Source: Flavobacteriales bacterium (lineage in GTDB: Bacteria; Bacteroidota; Bacteroidia; Flavobacteriales_D; Crocinitomicaceae). Taken from it: a DNA stretch of 64,000 nt. The stretch spans positions 78,837-142,836 of the forward strand of contig CANITF010000004.1 in the NCBI GenBank assembly GCA_947470515.1, read 5' to 3'. The notes below the pieces were generated by a model that saw only the letters and a program-made list of their open reading frames with translations, made no database searches and had not been told where the DNA came from. The position numbers and the translations under genes were made by a program. Below are positions 19,914 to 28,504 of this stretch, piece after piece (position 1 is the first letter of the stretch; every line of letters begins with the position of its first letter).

Positions 19914-19953
19914 GCTGAGCTCGACTTTAAGCTGACTGAGCTTGTCGAAGTCA
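19914..19953. repeat. Short interspersed repeat, TTCGACAAGCTCAGT type
   Basis: The segment holds CTGAGCTCGACTTT and CTGAGCTTGTCGAAGTC; read on the minus strand the latter is GACTTCGACAAGCTCAG. A related block is inside the repeat at 43499-43546. This core recurs between genes in many Bacteroidota genomes (from recollection). It lies beside the rpmA terminator. Confidence 0.6.
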
Positions 19954-19954
19954 T

Positions 19955-19984
19955 AAAAAAAGGCGAACATAACTGCTCGCCTTA
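19955..19984 (-). terminator. Terminator of the rplU-rpmA operon
   Basis: On the minus strand AAGGCGA and TCGCCTT form a seven-pair stem with a ten-base loop, followed by seven Ts. It lies about 20 bases past the rpmA stop. Confidence 0.85.
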
Positions 19985-20004
19985 ATAATCATATGTGCAT
20001 TCAA

Positions 20005-20274
20005 TTATGCTTCAGCTGTCTCAAAAGGGATAACTGATACAAACGAACGATTTTCTTTTTTTCTACGGAATTCTACTAATCCATCTGTCAAAGCATATAA
20101 AGTATGGTCTTTACCAATACCTACATTTTGACCTGGGTGATGATGCGTTCCTCTTTGACGAATAATGATGTTACCTGCAATTGCAGCTTGACCTCCAAAG
20201 ATCTTAACACCAAGTCTTTTGCTATGAGATTCACGACCATTTTTCGAACTACCAGCTCCTTTTTTGTGTGCCAT
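20005..20274 (-). CDS. rpmA: 50S ribosomal protein L27
   Basis: Large-subunit protein whose N-terminal tail reaches toward the peptidyl-transferase centre. The 89 residues and the sequence ([51 protein letters not shown]) are standard. It has no cleavable N-terminal extension of the Firmicutes type. It follows rplU by 40 bases in the usual L21-L27 operon. Confidence 0.99.
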   Translation of the reverse strand: MAHKKGAGSSKNGRESHSKRLGVKIFGGQAAIAGNIIIRQRGTHHHPGQNVGIGKDHTLYALTDGLVEFRRKKENRSFVSVIPFETAEA

Positions 20275-20314
20275 TGTTTCTAAATTTTATTCCAAATAGA
20301 TTGGAAAGTTTTTA

Positions 20315-20626
20315 TTAAGCTTTAATGTTTTTAATGGTAATCGCCGTAAAGCTTTGACGGTGTCCATTTTTCTTTTTATAACCTTTTCTTCTTTTCTTTC
20401 TGAAGACGATTACTTTGTCACCTTTCACATGATCAATGACTTCTGCAGTTACCGAAGCACCTGCTATAGCTGGGGCGCCAACTGTGATCTTTCCTCCGTC
20501 TTCAACTAAAAGAACACGATCAAAACTAAGTTTTGAACCTGCCTCAGCTGCTAAACGGTGTACAAAGATCTTTTGGTCTTTTTGCACTTTAAATTGCTGC
20601 CCTGCTATCTCTACGATTGCGTACAT
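20315..20626 (-). CDS. rplU: 50S ribosomal protein L21
   Basis: Large-subunit protein binding 23S rRNA. It starts [15 protein letters not shown] and has the conserved [20 protein letters not shown] block (about residues 73-92). The length of 103 residues is normal. It is the first gene of the rplU-rpmA operon, with a consensus promoter 41-70 bases upstream. Confidence 0.99.
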   Translation of the reverse strand: MYAIVEIAGQQFKVQKDQKIFVHRLAAEAGSKLSFDRVLLVEDGGKITVGAPAIAGASVTAEVIDHVKGDKVIVFRKKRRKGYKKKNGHRQSFTAITIKNIKA

Positions 20627-20666
20627 ATAGCTTGTTTTTATTGTTATTAACCCAAAAATTGGATGG

Positions 20667-20696
20667 CAAAGATAGAAAAAATACTTTTCAACACAA
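20667..20696 (-). promoter_or_regulatory. Promoter of rplU-rpmA
   Basis: Minus strand: TTG (20696-20694), a 19-base spacer, TATCTTTG (20674-20667). This matches the Bacteroidota consensus closely. The leader would be about 35 bases. Confidence 0.75.
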
Positions 20697-20708
20697 GTCT
20701 GTTGGAGA

Positions 20709-21635
20709 TTATTTTTTAAAATTTAATATTTGTTGCCTCAAATACGGCCAGTAATTGGCAATAAATACACCAATCAATACGATTCCCATAGCCCCAATTT
20801 GACTCCAACCAATGTATTCTTGAAAATAAACGCCAATGACGACAGCAACAATTGGGATGAAATAAGTAACACTGCTTGCAAATAAAGCCGAAGAATAACT
20901 TATTACTTGGTTGAAGATGATGACAGCCAAAGCAGTTCCGAATACTGCTAAAATGGCTATATAGCCCAATCCATCGAAAGCATGTTTGTTCGTTTTTAAT
21001 GTTTCCCATGTCCCAAAATGAACATTTGCAAAAAACGCTGGAATCAAAACAATAAAAAATGCTAAAGATGTTATTTCAATTGCTTTGAACATTTGTAATG
21101 TGTGTTTTATAGTATTCAAACTTATTGCATATAAAAGAGTTGCCAAAACAATGGCGAAAATATGATACCAATTTCCAGTTAATGACAAAACTTTCCCTGC
21201 AATCATTAATAATACAATTCCAATAGTGCCAATAACAACTCCTATGATTTGAATAAGTGAAAGTCGAATTTTAAAGACAAAGAATCCGATAAGTATTGTA
21301 AAGATTGGGGTAAAGCTATTCAGCATCCCTGCAAAACCAGATGAAAGACCTGTTTCTGCATAAGTAAATAAAAACGCTGGAAAAAAGTTGCCTGAAAACC
21401 CAACAATTGCAAGCATAAAAAATTGCTTCCATGTTTTGATTTTCTTTAAACTAAATAGTGCAAAAGGCACTAAAACTAACCCTGCAATTAACATTCTTAA
21501 CGCGCCTACTTGGCCATCTGAAAAGATCAATTCGCCGTCGGTTGTGTACATTCCTTTTTTCATTAAAATAAATGAGCTTCCCCATACACACGAAAGTAAA
21601 ATCAATAAGAGCCAACCTTTCATTTCTTTAGTCAT
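20709..21635 (-). CDS. EamA-family (DMT superfamily) permease
   Basis: Inner-membrane transporter of the drug/metabolite type with ten predicted membrane helices in two EamA halves. The N-terminal half includes [16 protein letters not shown] and the [14 protein letters not shown] region; the second half includes [10 protein letters not shown] and [14 protein letters not shown]. The substrate cannot be told from sequence; relatives export metabolites such as amino acids. The 308 residues are typical. It is divergent from the dcw cluster and ends just upstream of the rplU promoter. Confidence 0.9.
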   Translation of the reverse strand: MTKEMKGWLLLILLSCVWGSSFILMKKGMYTTDGELIFSDGQVGALRMLIAGLVLVPFALFSLKKIKTWKQFFMLAIVGFSGNFFPAFLFTYAETGLSSGFAGMLNSFTPIFTILIGFFVFKIRLSLIQIIGVVIGTIGIVLLMIAGKVLSLTGNWYHIFAIVLATLLYAISLNTIKHTLQMFKAIEITSLAFFIVLIPAFFANVHFGTWETLKTNKHAFDGLGYIAILAVFGTALAVIIFNQVISYSSALFASSVTYFIPIVAVVIGVYFQEYIGWSQIGAMGIVLIGVFIANYWPYLRQQILNFKK

Positions 21636-21715
21636 GTGGCAAAATTAGCGGAAAGATTAAGATTCTTAATAAAAATCAGAAGCAATTTGAAATTGTTCAT
21701 AAGCTATTAGTAAAC

Positions 21716-21724
21716 TGTTGATAA
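21716..21724. promoter_or_regulatory. DnaA-box-like 9-mer (left)
   Basis: TGTTGATAA is the reverse complement of TTATCAACA and differs at one base from the classical DnaA box TTATCCACA. It is paired with the copy at 21857-21865 across the mraZ promoter. A binding role is a guess. Confidence 0.3.
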
Positions 21725-21750
21725 CCTAATCAACTCAAATTTGTTAAAAA

Positions 21751-21770
21751 ATTACCCACTATTACCCACT
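21751..21770 (-). promoter_or_regulatory. Upstream MraZ-type box pair
   Basis: A perfect 10-bp tandem, ATTACCCACT twice. On the minus strand it reads AGTGGGTAAT twice. MraZ binds direct repeats of a (G)TGGG core at about one helical turn, as shown in E. coli. This pair is upstream of the promoter at 21816-21844. Confidence 0.6.
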
Positions 21771-21815
21771 TTCTTCTAATTTACTAGTTTTTTGTGAGTT
21801 TGTGAAGAAAATTGA

Positions 21816-21844
21816 TTGCTTGTTTTGAAACAAAATTATCTTTG
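21816..21844 (+). promoter_or_regulatory. Promoter of the dcw cluster
   Basis: TTG (21816-21818), an 18-base spacer, TATCTTTG (21837-21844). A leader of about 75 bases runs to the mraZ ATG at 21925. No terminator is visible from here to the end of yqeY. Confidence 0.75.
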
Positions 21845-21856
21845 TGCCGTTATAAT

Positions 21857-21865
21857 TTATCAACA
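21857..21865. promoter_or_regulatory. DnaA-box-like 9-mer (right)
   Basis: TTATCAACA lies in the mraZ leader. It is the inverted partner of the 9-mer at 21716-21724. Confidence 0.3.
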
Positions 21866-21876
21866 ATTAGAAAACT

Positions 21877-21892
21877 AGTGGTAAAAAGTGGG
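21877..21892 (+). promoter_or_regulatory. Downstream MraZ-type box pair
   Basis: AGTGGT (21877-21882) and AGTGGG (21887-21892) are ten bases apart in the mraZ leader, in opposite orientation to the pair at 21751-21770. ACCCAT at 21910-21915 (ATGGGT on the other strand) may be a weak extra half-site. Confidence 0.6.
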
Positions 21893-21924
21893 AGATTTCC
21901 ATTATTTTTACCCATTATTTAGTC

Positions 21925-22383
21925 ATGGCAGGATTAGTAGGAGAATTTGAAGTAAAGGTGGACGCAAAAGGGCGTTTTTTATTTCCTTCCGGTTTACGGA
22001 AGCAGCTTTCTCCTGCGACTCAAAGAGATTTCATGTTGAATAAAGGATTTGAAGACTGTTTGACCTTGTATCCTCTTCCAGAGTGGGAGAAGATCAGTGA
22101 AAAACTAGCTAAAATGAATTTATTTAAACCAAAGAATCGTATGTTTTACCGCTTGTTTCATCAAGGGGCAAAATTGATTGCATTGGACAACGCCGGTCGA
22201 ATCTTGGTTCCAACAGCTCACATGGAGCGTGTAGGTTTAAATCAAGATGTGATGCTTATTGCATACAACGACCGAATTGAAATTTGGGATAAATCTAAGT
22301 ACTTCGATATTATCGAAGGCAACATGGCGGACTTCGCTGATTTGGCGGATGAAGTAATGGGTGACTTAGATGATGGAGAATAG
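21925..22383 (+). CDS. mraZ: MraZ transcriptional regulator
   Basis: DNA-binding protein of the AbrB-like double-psi fold that controls the dcw cluster and acts on its own promoter. Two MraZ half-domains are visible, one opening GEFEVKVDAKGRFLFPSGLR and the second with KLIALDNAGRILVP (about residues 90-103). The 152 residues are normal. Its stop overlaps the start of rsmH. The paired AGTGGG boxes on both sides of the promoter are the probable binding sites. Confidence 0.97.
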   Translation: MAGLVGEFEVKVDAKGRFLFPSGLRKQLSPATQRDFMLNKGFEDCLTLYPLPEWEKISEKLAKMNLFKPKNRMFYRLFHQGAKLIALDNAGRILVPTAHMERVGLNQDVMLIAYNDRIEIWDKSKYFDIIEGNMADFADLADEVMGDLDDGE

Positions 22384-23287
22384 TACTACGTATCACATAC
22401 CAGTAATGTTAGATGAATGCATCGAAGGGTTGAATATCAATCCAGATGGCATTTATGTGGATGTTACATTCGGTGGTGGCGGACATTCAAGAGAGATTTA
22501 CAAAAAATTAAGTAGCAAAGGAAAATTGATTGTTTTTGATCAAGATCCTGATGCAAAAGCAAATGCTTGGGAAGCAGATAATTTTTATTTTATCGCGGCC
22601 AATTTTGCGTATATGTCCAATCATTTGCGGATGATGGGAATTAAACATGTTGATGGAATTCTTGCCGATTTAGGAGTTTCCTCCCATCAATTTGATATCG
22701 AATCGCGTGGTTTTTCTATTCGTGCTGACGCTCCTTTAGACATGCGAATGAATAAGTCAGGCGAGTTGTCGGCTTTCTCAGTTGTAAATGAATACGACGA
22801 ACGCGAATTGATAAAAATCTTTAGAACTTTCGGAGAGTTACCTAATGCACGAAAAATCACGGATCAAATCATGAAGAATCGTGCTTCTAAAAAGATAAAA
22901 ACGACAAATCAATTAATGGAAATTTTGGGGAATTGTGCCCCGAAATTTAAAGAACATAAGTTTTTCGCTCAAGTTTTTCAAGCAATTCGAATTGAAGTGA
23001 ACCAAGAATTGGAGGTGCTAAAATCATTCTTAGAACAAACGGAAGATTGCATCAAACCGAATGGGAGACTTGTAGTTATGTCTTACCATTCTTTGGAGGA
23101 TAGACTCGTGAAAAATTACCTGAAACGTGGATCTATTCACGGTGAAATAACAAAAGACTTTTTTGGAAATGTCTTGAAGCCTTTTAACGAAGTAAATAGA
23201 CATCCAATTGTTGCAGTAGAAGAAGAAATAGAGAGAAATACTCGAGCAAGAAGTGCCAAACTTAGAATAGCAGAGCGGAATGGCTGA
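22370..23287 (+). CDS. rsmH: 16S rRNA (cytosine(1402)-N(4))-methyltransferase
   Basis: SAM-dependent N4-methylation of C1402 of 16S rRNA. The SAM-binding motif VDVTFGGGGHSREI lies at about residues 29-42. Other RsmH blocks are GILADLGVSSHQFD, RGFSIRADAPLDMRM and VMSYHSLEDRLVKN. The 305 residues are the usual length. It overlaps mraZ by 14 bases and ftsL by 8, in the standard mraZ-rsmH-ftsL order. A second ATG three bases later is an equal start. Confidence 0.98.
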   Translation: MMENSTTYHIPVMLDECIEGLNINPDGIYVDVTFGGGGHSREIYKKLSSKGKLIVFDQDPDAKANAWEADNFYFIAANFAYMSNHLRMMGIKHVDGILADLGVSSHQFDIESRGFSIRADAPLDMRMNKSGELSAFSVVNEYDERELIKIFRTFGELPNARKITDQIMKNRASKKIKTTNQLMEILGNCAPKFKEHKFFAQVFQAIRIEVNQELEVLKSFLEQTEDCIKPNGRLVVMSYHSLEDRLVKNYLKRGSIHGEITKDFFGNVLKPFNEVNRHPIVAVEEEIERNTRARSAKLRIAERNG

Positions 23288-23693
23288 AAATGAATTTATA
23301 GATAAGGAACAAGCTGAGAAGGAAAGCAAGAAAGTAGAACAAAAGGTAAAGAAATCGAAACCTAAAAGTTCTAAACCAAGTGCTTTTGCTCAGATTTTGA
23401 ATGGGGATTTTTTGACACGTGAATTTGTGTTGAACAACCTCAACTTTATCTTCTTCATCATTTTATTGCTTTTACTGATTGTTGGAAAAGGATATTATGG
23501 AAAGCAATTGGCAAAAGATGTTGACACTGTGCAAAAGGAATTAGATGAAATGACTGCTGATTACATCGAATCGAAAGCAAAATTGGAAGAAGTTACGAGA
23601 CGCTTCAAATTAGTTGAAAAACTAGGACCAAGAGGATTAAAAGAATCAGAGAATACGATTAAAGTGATTCAAATGAAGAAAGCAAAAAATTGA
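23280..23693 (+). CDS. ftsL: FtsL-like division protein
   Basis: Single-pass membrane protein at the position of ftsL between rsmH and ftsI. A charged, Lys-rich cytoplasmic part (residues 1-45) is longer than in Proteobacteria. One membrane segment (LNFIFFIILLLLLIVG, about 58-73) is followed by a short extracytoplasmic coiled coil with heptads (VQKELDEMTADYIESKAKLE). In known systems FtsL forms the FtsQLB complex that activates FtsWI. The assignment rests on position and topology more than on sequence identity. Confidence 0.82.
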   Translation: MAENEFIDKEQAEKESKKVEQKVKKSKPKSSKPSAFAQILNGDFLTREFVLNNLNFIFFIILLLLLIVGKGYYGKQLAKDVDTVQKELDEMTADYIESKAKLEEVTRRFKLVEKLGPRGLKESENTIKVIQMKKAKN

Positions 23694-23694
23694 A

Positions 23695-25794
23695 ATGAGT
23701 GAAAAAAAAGACATATTCTGGAGAGCGTATCTGATTTATTTCGGATTCGTACTGCTTATGTTGGTCGTTTTATTTAAAACGGTTTCAATTCAATTTGAAG
23801 GTGGTAGAAATGTTTTCTCTTCAACAGAAGAAAAAATGCCAATTCGAACGGCAGAAAGAATTCCCCGAAAAGGACAAATATTAGATGTTAATTATACTCC
23901 TTTGGTTACTTCTGTTTCGTTCTATGACATTCATATGGACGCAACAGTCGTAAAACAAGATATTTTTGAGGCAGAAGTAACGGATTTAGCGAGTGGTTTA
24001 GCAAAAATTTACCCTTCAAAAACTGCTAGAGAATATGAAAACTCAATTCGAACAGCTAGAGAAAGAGGTAATAGGTTTTTATCAATTCGTAATAAAGTAA
24101 CGAATGACGAACGCAAAACGTTAAGAAAATTGCCGATTTTCAAACTTGGGAAATTGAAAGGTGGGTTGATTGATAATCAAGAAACAATTATTAGAAAACG
24201 GCCATTTGGTGATTTGATGAGTAGAACATTAGGGTACTATCAAAATAATGGAAAAGACACTTTAAAAGTTGGAATTGAAGGGGCTTATATTAATTACTTG
24301 AGTGGCGAACCAGGTATTGAGATTGAACAAAGAATTTCTACGGGTTGGAAAAAGACGGGTCAAATAGTAAAAGAAGCGGTTGAAGGAGCTGATGTGGTGA
24401 CATCAATTGACAAAGAAATTCAAGAAGTTGCTCATTCAGAATTAGAACGACAATTGAAATCACAAGGTGCAAAAAGAGGTTGTGTGGTTGTAATGGATGT
24501 GAAAACTGGTTTTGTGAAAGCAATTGTCAACTTATCGCAAACCAAAAATGGAGAGTACGCAGAACAATTTAATCAAGCAATTGGTGGACGGGAAGTTCCA
24601 GGTTCAACATTCAAGCTCGCGTCTTTAATGGCTGCATTAGAGGATGAAAAAATTAAAATCAATGATACTGTTAATTCTAATGGATATTATAAGTTTCCTG
24701 GAAAAACTTTTGAAGACGCTCATAAAGGTGGATATGGCAGAATTACCATTAAACGAGCTTTCGAAAAATCATCTAATGTTATTACGCAAGTTATATATAG
24801 AGCATATAGAAATGAACCTCAGGCATTTATTGACCGATTAATTCAGTTCGGATTAACTGAAAAATTGGGAATCGAATTAGAAGGTGAAGCAGATCCTGTA
24901 GTCTATAAGCCAGGTTCAACTAATTGGAACCGATTGTCGCTTGCTTCTATGGCAATAGGATATGAAGTACTGCAAACTCCTTTACAAACACTTGCATTTT
25001 ATAATGCGGTAGCCAACAACGGTAAATTTGTTAGACCACAATTTGTTAAAGAAATACGAAGAGGTGCGGAAACAATAAAAGTTTTTAACCCTGTTGTTAT
25101 ACGTGAGAAAATTTGTTCGGAAAGCACATTGAACATTATGAAAAGTTGCCTTGAAGGAGTAATGAAAGATGGCGGAACTGGTTCAAAATTAATTTCATCG
25201 CAATTTTCAATCGCAGGAAAAACTGGTACTGCTCGAATTCATAATGATCAAGGTAAATATGGTGAAAAAGGTCAAGAAACATATCAAGCATCATTCGTAG
25301 GTTATTTTCCTGCGGATAACCCGATTTATTCTTGTATTGTAGTGGTTTCTGCTCCTTCCAAAGATATTTATGGAGCAGTTGTTTCTGGAACTGTTTTCGC
25401 AGCTATCGCTAACAAAGTTTATGCATCAACTTTAGCATATCACCCAGCTATTAATTCAGGAAAAAGGAAAAATATAGCGCCTACTTCATTAAGTGGAAAT
25501 CGGTATGATTTAGTAAGCGTATTTAAAAGATTAGGAGTTGATTTTACCGTGAAAGAAGATGGTGAATGGTTCAATACGAAAAAGGATTCTACTAGAGTTG
25601 AACTTCAAAAGAAACCAATCAATAAAAATACTGTTCCAAATGTGATTGGTTTGAGCGCCAAAGATGCAGTTTACTTAATTGAATCAAAAGGAATGTCAGC
25701 GCACATTAGCGGTTATGGCAAAGTTGTTAAACAATCTATCCCATCTGGAAAACCTTTGTTTAGAGGTGGAGTGATTGAATTGAAATTAGATTAA
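23695..25794 (+). CDS. ftsI: Division transpeptidase (class B PBP) with PASTA domain
   Basis: Cross-links septal peptidoglycan together with FtsW. It has an N-terminal membrane anchor (about 10-30) and a PBP dimerisation domain (PRKGQILDVNYTPLVT). The transpeptidase domain carries the SxxK box GSTFK (about 303-306), the SxN box KSSN (about 357) and the KTG box GKTGTA (about 508). A C-terminal PASTA domain (TVPNVIGLSAKDAVYLI, about 645-699) follows. The 699 residues are longer than E. coli FtsI because of the PASTA domain, a form common in Bacteroidota and Gram-positives. Its stop overlaps the murE start by one base. Confidence 0.96.
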   Translation: MSEKKDIFWRAYLIYFGFVLLMLVVLFKTVSIQFEGGRNVFSSTEEKMPIRTAERIPRKGQILDVNYTPLVTSVSFYDIHMDATVVKQDIFEAEVTDLASGLAKIYPSKTAREYENSIRTARERGNRFLSIRNKVTNDERKTLRKLPIFKLGKLKGGLIDNQETIIRKRPFGDLMSRTLGYYQNNGKDTLKVGIEGAYINYLSGEPGIEIEQRISTGWKKTGQIVKEAVEGADVVTSIDKEIQEVAHSELERQLKSQGAKRGCVVVMDVKTGFVKAIVNLSQTKNGEYAEQFNQAIGGREVPGSTFKLASLMAALEDEKIKINDTVNSNGYYKFPGKTFEDAHKGGYGRITIKRAFEKSSNVITQVIYRAYRNEPQAFIDRLIQFGLTEKLGIELEGEADPVVYKPGSTNWNRLSLASMAIGYEVLQTPLQTLAFYNAVANNGKFVRPQFVKEIRRGAETIKVFNPVVIREKICSESTLNIMKSCLEGVMKDGGTGSKLISSQFSIAGKTGTARIHNDQGKYGEKGQETYQASFVGYFPADNPIYSCIVVVSAPSKDIYGAVVSGTVFAAIANKVYASTLAYHPAINSGKRKNIAPTSLSGNRYDLVSVFKRLGVDFTVKEDGEWFNTKKDSTRVELQKKPINKNTVPNVIGLSAKDAVYLIESKGMSAHISGYGKVVKQSIPSGKPLFRGGVIELKLD

Positions 25795-27257
25795 TGGAAA
25801 GAAAAGTTGCTGATATAATTAAAGGTCTTACCATTTTAAAACAAAGTGGGTCGCTTGACGTGCAGGTTTCTGAAATCGTTTTTGATTCAAGAAATGCAAA
25901 CAAATGCTCTGTGTTTGTTGCAGTAAAAGGCGTGATTGCTGATGGTCATGATTACATTCCTAAAGTAATCGAAGCTGGATGTTCAGTAATTGTTTCTGAA
26001 AATGCTGTTGCAGTGCCTGTTAATGTGACACTAATTGTTACTGATAATTCGTCAAAAGCGTTAGCATTGATGGCTAATAATTTCTATGATGAACCATCCA
26101 AGAAATTGAAACTTGTTGGAGTAACTGGAACGAATGGTAAAACGACGACAACAACGTTGTTATTTAATTTATATACCAAACTTGGTTATCACTGTGGACT
26201 ACTTTCTACCGTTGTAAATAAAATTGGCAACAAAAATATTCCTTCAACTCACACAACCCCTGATCCAGTTTCTTTAAATGCGCTTTTGGCTCAAATGGTC
26301 AATGAAGGCTGTTCTCATTGTTTCATGGAGGTAAGTTCACACGCAATTCATCAGCACAGAATTACTGGTTTGTCTTTCGTTGGAGGAGTTTTTACGAATA
26401 TCACTCACGATCATTTAGATTACCATAAAACCTTTGCTGAATACATTACTGTTAAAAAAGCCTTCTTCGATAATCTTGGAAAAGATGCTTTTGCATTGAC
26501 AAATGTTGACGATAAAAATGGAATGGTTATGCTTCAAAATACAGCAGCATCCAAACATTCGTATTCATTAAAATCACCGGCTGACTTTAAAGTTAAAGTT
26601 GTTGAAAATCAATTTTCTGGATTGGTATTGAATATCAACGGAATTGAAATCTGGACGCGTTTAATTGGTGATTTTAATGCCTATAATTTACTCGCGGTTT
26701 ACAGTGTAAGTCAATTACTTGGTGAAGATTCAACCGAAGTTTTAACGGCAATCAGCACCCTTGAATCTGTTGAAGGCCGATTCCAATATTTTCACAGTGA
26801 TACTGGAATTACAGCAATTGTTGATTATGCGCATACACCAGATGCTTTGGAAAATGTTTTGAAGACGATTGCGAATATTCGTACTAAAAACGAGACTGTT
26901 TATACAGTAATTGGTTGTGGTGGAGATCGCGATAAAACAAAACGTCCAGAAATGGCCGCCATTGCATGTGAAAGAAGCGATAAAGTGATTTTGACATCAG
27001 ACAATCCACGATCTGAAGATCCAAATACGATTTTAGATGAAATGATGGTCGGTGTTGAAGGGCACTATTTCAAAAAGACACTTTCAATTGTAGATAGAGC
27101 ACAAGCCATAAAAACGGCTGTTTCAATGGCGGAAAAAGGTGACATCATCTTAGTTGCTGGAAAAGGTCACGAAAAATACCAAGAAATAAAAGGCGTGAAA
27201 CATGACTTCGATGACATGTCCATAACAAAGGATTTATTTAAAAAACTAGAGAAATAA
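25794..27257 (+). CDS. murE: UDP-N-acetylmuramoyl-L-alanyl-D-glutamate--2,6-diaminopimelate ligase
   Basis: Adds meso-diaminopimelate to UDP-MurNAc-L-Ala-D-Glu in the cytoplasm. The Mur-ligase P-loop [11 protein letters not shown] lies at about residues 108-118, the central domain has the [12 protein letters not shown] block, and domain 3 has the DNPRSEDP motif (about 402). DNPR is the signature of DAP-specific MurE, as against the lysine-specific form, so the wall is DAP type. The 487 residues are typical. One-base overlaps with ftsI and mraY point to tight coupling. Confidence 0.97.
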   Translation: MERKVADIIKGLTILKQSGSLDVQVSEIVFDSRNANKCSVFVAVKGVIADGHDYIPKVIEAGCSVIVSENAVAVPVNVTLIVTDNSSKALALMANNFYDEPSKKLKLVGVTGTNGKTTTTTLLFNLYTKLGYHCGLLSTVVNKIGNKNIPSTHTTPDPVSLNALLAQMVNEGCSHCFMEVSSHAIHQHRITGLSFVGGVFTNITHDHLDYHKTFAEYITVKKAFFDNLGKDAFALTNVDDKNGMVMLQNTAASKHSYSLKSPADFKVKVVENQFSGLVLNINGIEIWTRLIGDFNAYNLLAVYSVSQLLGEDSTEVLTAISTLESVEGRFQYFHSDTGITAIVDYAHTPDALENVLKTIANIRTKNETVYTVIGCGGDRDKTKRPEMAAIACERSDKVILTSDNPRSEDPNTILDEMMVGVEGHYFKKTLSIVDRAQAIKTAVSMAEKGDIILVAGKGHEKYQEIKGVKHDFDDMSITKDLFKKLEK

Positions 27258-28501
27258 TGCTGTACTATTTATTCGACTATCTTGATTCATTGAATTTCCC
27301 GGGAGCGGGATTATTTCAATTTATTTCCTTCAGAGCTGCAATGGCACTGATGACATCGTTAATTGTTTCTATCTTCTTTGGAAAGAAAATTATCAATTTA
27401 TTAAGAAAACAGCAAATCGGTGAAACAGTTCGTGATCTAGGTTTGGCAGGCCAAGTTGAAAAATCAGGAACGCCAACAATGGGTGGATTAATCATTTTAG
27501 GAGCTATCTTAATCCCAACGATTTTGTTCGCCAAATTGCACAACATTTATGTCATCACAATGATTGTCGCAACCATTTGGTTAGGCGTCATTGGATTCTT
27601 GGATGATTATATCAAAGTTTTCAGAAAGAACAAAGAAGGTCTTGCTGGAAAATCTAAAATTGTTGGTCAAATCGGAGTTGGATTAATCGTAGGTTGCATG
27701 CTTTATTTCTCAAAAGATGTTACTGTGCACAAGCGCGTTCAAGAAAATTATGTATTGCAAGCTGACGAAGAATTTGTAACACATGAACACCAAAATGGCA
27801 AAGATGAAAACTTTAAATGGATCAAAACGGATGACATGACAACCACAATTCCTTTCATCAAAGGAAATGAATTCAATTACAATTGGTTAATGGGAGATTC
27901 TGATAAATCCTATGGTTGGTTATTGTTTATTCCAATTGTGATTTTTATTGTCATCGCAGTTTCGAATGGTGCAAACATGACGGATGGTCTTGATGGTTTA
28001 GCAACTGGAACTTCTGCAATTATTGGACTTGCATTAGCAGTTTTAGCATACGTCAGTTCGAATGCCTTTTTTGCCGATTACCTGAACGTAATGTACATTC
28101 CACTGGCCGAAGAGTTAGTAATATTTATTGCTGCATTCGTTGGAGCGTGTGTTGGATTCCTTTGGTATAATTCATACCCAGCTCAAGTTTTTATGGGTGA
28201 TACAGGAAGTTTAGCAATCGGAGGAATTATCGCTGTTTTTGCGATTGCCATCCGAAAAGAATTATTGATTCCAGTTTTATGTGGTGTATTTCTTATTGAA
28301 AACTTATCTGTAATCATGCAGGTGGGTTATTTCAAATTTACTAAGAAACGGTTTGGAGTTGGAAAACGAATCTTCTTAATGGCGCCTTTACATCATCATT
28401 ATCAAAAAACTGGATTGCATGAAGCCAAAATTGTTTCGCGCTTCTGGATTATCAGCGTATTCCTCGCTGTAATAACAATTGTAACACTGAAACTACGCTA
28501 A
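27257..28501 (+). CDS. mraY: Phospho-N-acetylmuramoyl-pentapeptide-transferase
   Basis: Transfers phospho-MurNAc-pentapeptide to undecaprenyl phosphate, making lipid I in the inner membrane. Family motifs present: SGTPTMGGL, the catalytic pair in FLDDYIK (about residues 115-121), [13 protein letters not shown] (about 237-249), [12 protein letters not shown] and MAPLHHHYQ. At 414 residues it is about 50 longer than E. coli MraY. The extra part is a hydrophilic insert (about 153-222) between two membrane segments before the NMTDGLDG motif. Such an insert is known in Bacteroidota MraY as far as I recall. Confidence 0.97.
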   Translation: MLYYLFDYLDSLNFPGAGLFQFISFRAAMALMTSLIVSIFFGKKIINLLRKQQIGETVRDLGLAGQVEKSGTPTMGGLIILGAILIPTILFAKLHNIYVITMIVATIWLGVIGFLDDYIKVFRKNKEGLAGKSKIVGQIGVGLIVGCMLYFSKDVTVHKRVQENYVLQADEEFVTHEHQNGKDENFKWIKTDDMTTTIPFIKGNEFNYNWLMGDSDKSYGWLLFIPIVIFIVIAVSNGANMTDGLDGLATGTSAIIGLALAVLAYVSSNAFFADYLNVMYIPLAEELVIFIAAFVGACVGFLWYNSYPAQVFMGDTGSLAIGGIIAVFAIAIRKELLIPVLCGVFLIENLSVIMQVGYFKFTKKRFGVGKRIFLMAPLHHHYQKTGLHEAKIVSRFWIISVFLAVITIVTLKLR

Positions 28502-28504
28502 AAA

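Noticed and set aside
21700..21925. Replication origin suggested by the two DnaA-box-like 9-mers
   Set aside because: Only two imperfect boxes, no AT-rich unwinding tract with clustered boxes, and no dnaA or dnaN nearby. A regulatory reading is more likely.
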